Assembly (NCBI GenBank): GCA_016928975.1 | Contig: JAFGJR010000163.1 | Coordinates: forward strand, 1-24,515 | DNA from: Sedimentisphaerales bacterium | GTDB lineage: Bacteria > Planctomycetota > Phycisphaerae > Sedimentisphaerales > SG8-4 | Length of the DNA: 24,515 bases | Direction: 5' to 3' | In this document: piece by piece, positions 24,204-24,515 of the stretch | Layout of the letters: each line of letters starts with the position of its first letter | Position numbering within the stretch: the stretch's first letter is position 1 | Translations under genes and position numbers: made by a program | Notes under the pieces: model-generated | The model's database searches: none | What the model was told of the DNA's origin: nothing | The model's input: the letters and a program-made list of their open reading frames with translations, nothing else

Positions 24204-24515
24204 ATGACCGTACGACGCAAGTTTTCGGCTCAAGAGAAGGTTCAAATCCTCCGGCTGCACCTGTTGGAGGGCAAACCGATCTCGGAGATCTGCGAGCAGC
24301 ACCAACTCAATCCCAACGTCTTCTATCGCTGGCAGAAGGAACTGTTCGATCATGGGACCGTCGCCTTCGAACGGGCCGAGAATGGCGTGGCCGACCGAGC
24401 CGGCCAGCGGCTCCAGAAGGAAGTCAGCCAACTCAAGGCCAAACTGGCCTCCAAGGATGAGGTGATCTCTGAGATCATGGCCGAGCAGGTGCGCTTAAAA
24501 AAAGAACTTGGCCTG
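24204..24515 (+). CDS. IS3-family transposase OrfA (3' truncated by window)
   Basis: 104 codons are visible from the ATG at 24204, with AAAGGG about 7 bases upstream. The N-terminus is a helix-turn-helix that binds the terminal repeats: RRKFSAQEKVQILRLHLLEG, KPISEICEQHQLNPNVFYRW. A leucine-zipper-type helix follows (RLQKEVSQLKAKLASKDEVI, SEIMAEQVRLKKELGL) for multimerisation. This is the standard IS3/IS911 OrfA plan. The frame is still open at the last base. A run of seven A followed by G (24497-24504), in codons TTA AAA AAA G, is a slippery site of the type used for -1 frameshifting into OrfB. OrfB itself, with the DDE catalytic core, lies beyond the window. Confidence 0.85.
   Translation, partial: MTVRRKFSAQEKVQILRLHLLEGKPISEICEQHQLNPNVFYRWQKELFDHGTVAFERAENGVADRAGQRLQKEVSQLKAKLASKDEVISEIMAEQVRLKKELGL
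24497..24504 (+). promoter_or_regulatory. Possible programmed -1 frameshift site
   Basis: A_AAA_AAA_G near the visible end of orfA matches the slippery heptamers IS3-family elements use to make OrfAB transposase. The downstream stimulator and the orfB overlap cannot be seen. Confidence 0.4.

Larger units (their letters stand above)
21080..24515. mobile_element. Degraded integrative element at tRNA-Asp (right part outside window)
   Basis: From the tRNA outward, all host-element genes lie on the minus strand in the order DUF3987 replication gene, AlpA/Xis, RHH/MobC-like, integrase. Small, integrase-bearing elements with a replication gene and an excisionase are typical satellite- or plasmid-like islands. 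No capsid, relaxase or cargo gene is visible. Integrase and replication genes are both broken, and an insertion sequence has landed in the latter, so the element is probably immobile. The far end is not in the window. Confidence 0.65.
24125..24515 (+). mobile_element. IS3-family insertion sequence, left part
   Basis: Family-like DUF3987 coding stops at about 24121, and an insertion-sequence orfA begins at 24204. The left end is therefore at roughly 24118-24130; a TG-start candidate terminal repeat begins at 24125 (TGTCTTGCCTCAGATGG). The right end, orfB and target duplication are outside the window, so the exact boundary is unproven. Confidence 0.6.

Noticed and set aside
1..24515. CRISPR arrays, tandem repeats, defence or biosynthetic clusters
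   Set aside because: No regularly spaced repeats were noticed, and no nuclease, restriction, toxin-antitoxin or large assembly-line genes were recognised.

Overview
The window is high-GC bacterial chromosome from a Gram-negative-type cell. It encodes lipoproteins, tripartite efflux and outer-membrane factors. Several traits point to the Planctomycetota, perhaps a Phycisphaerae/Sedimentisphaerales-like lineage: an ECF sigma factor followed by a short-tailed single-pass LolA-like protein, TPR proteins carrying RNA polymerase alpha-CTD domains, a fused SecD-SecF, and a DUF3987/AlpA/integrase element. This placement is inference from gene style; no rRNA is present to confirm it.

Layout. (1) 1-3428, + strand: the end of an ECF sigma factor, a membrane-anchored LolA-like partner, then a DUF5060-type lipoprotein glycoside hydrolase. 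(2) 3437-12193, + strand: a housekeeping run starting at a good sigma-70-type promoter. It holds a TPR/double alpha-CTD protein, a SpoIID-like peptidoglycan enzyme, Tgt, YajC, a 1228-residue SecDF fusion and a small LysM protein. Tgt-YajC-SecD-SecF is a classic bacterial neighbourhood. (3) 12200-20820, - strand: an efflux locus read right to left. It contains a TetR repressor with an operator-like palindrome exactly between its -35 and -10, a NodT-type outer-membrane lipoprotein, a second TolC-type lipoprotein with its own promoter, a periplasmic adaptor, an RND pump and a small PII-like protein. A possible sugar-phosphate lactonase fragment is wedged at the convergent end against the LysM gene.

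(4) 20869-24515: a candidate 42-codon ORF, a tRNA-Asp(GTC) gene with promoter and terminator, and a decayed integrative element inserted at the tRNA. The element carries, on the - strand, a DUF3987 replication protein broken by two frameshifts and cut at its 5' side by an IS3-family insertion sequence. After it come an AlpA/excisionase-like protein, a small RHH/MobC-like protein with a self-overlapping operator/promoter, and a tyrosine integrase. The integrase is inactivated by a stop codon at the catalytic arginine position and by an internal deletion. Its C-terminal coding tail still runs antisense into the tRNA gene.

I found no CRISPR array, defence island or biosynthetic cluster. The most novel points are the TPR/alpha-CTD protein with a palindromic promoter, the PII-like subunit in the RND operon, and the dissected decay path of the tRNA-Asp element.
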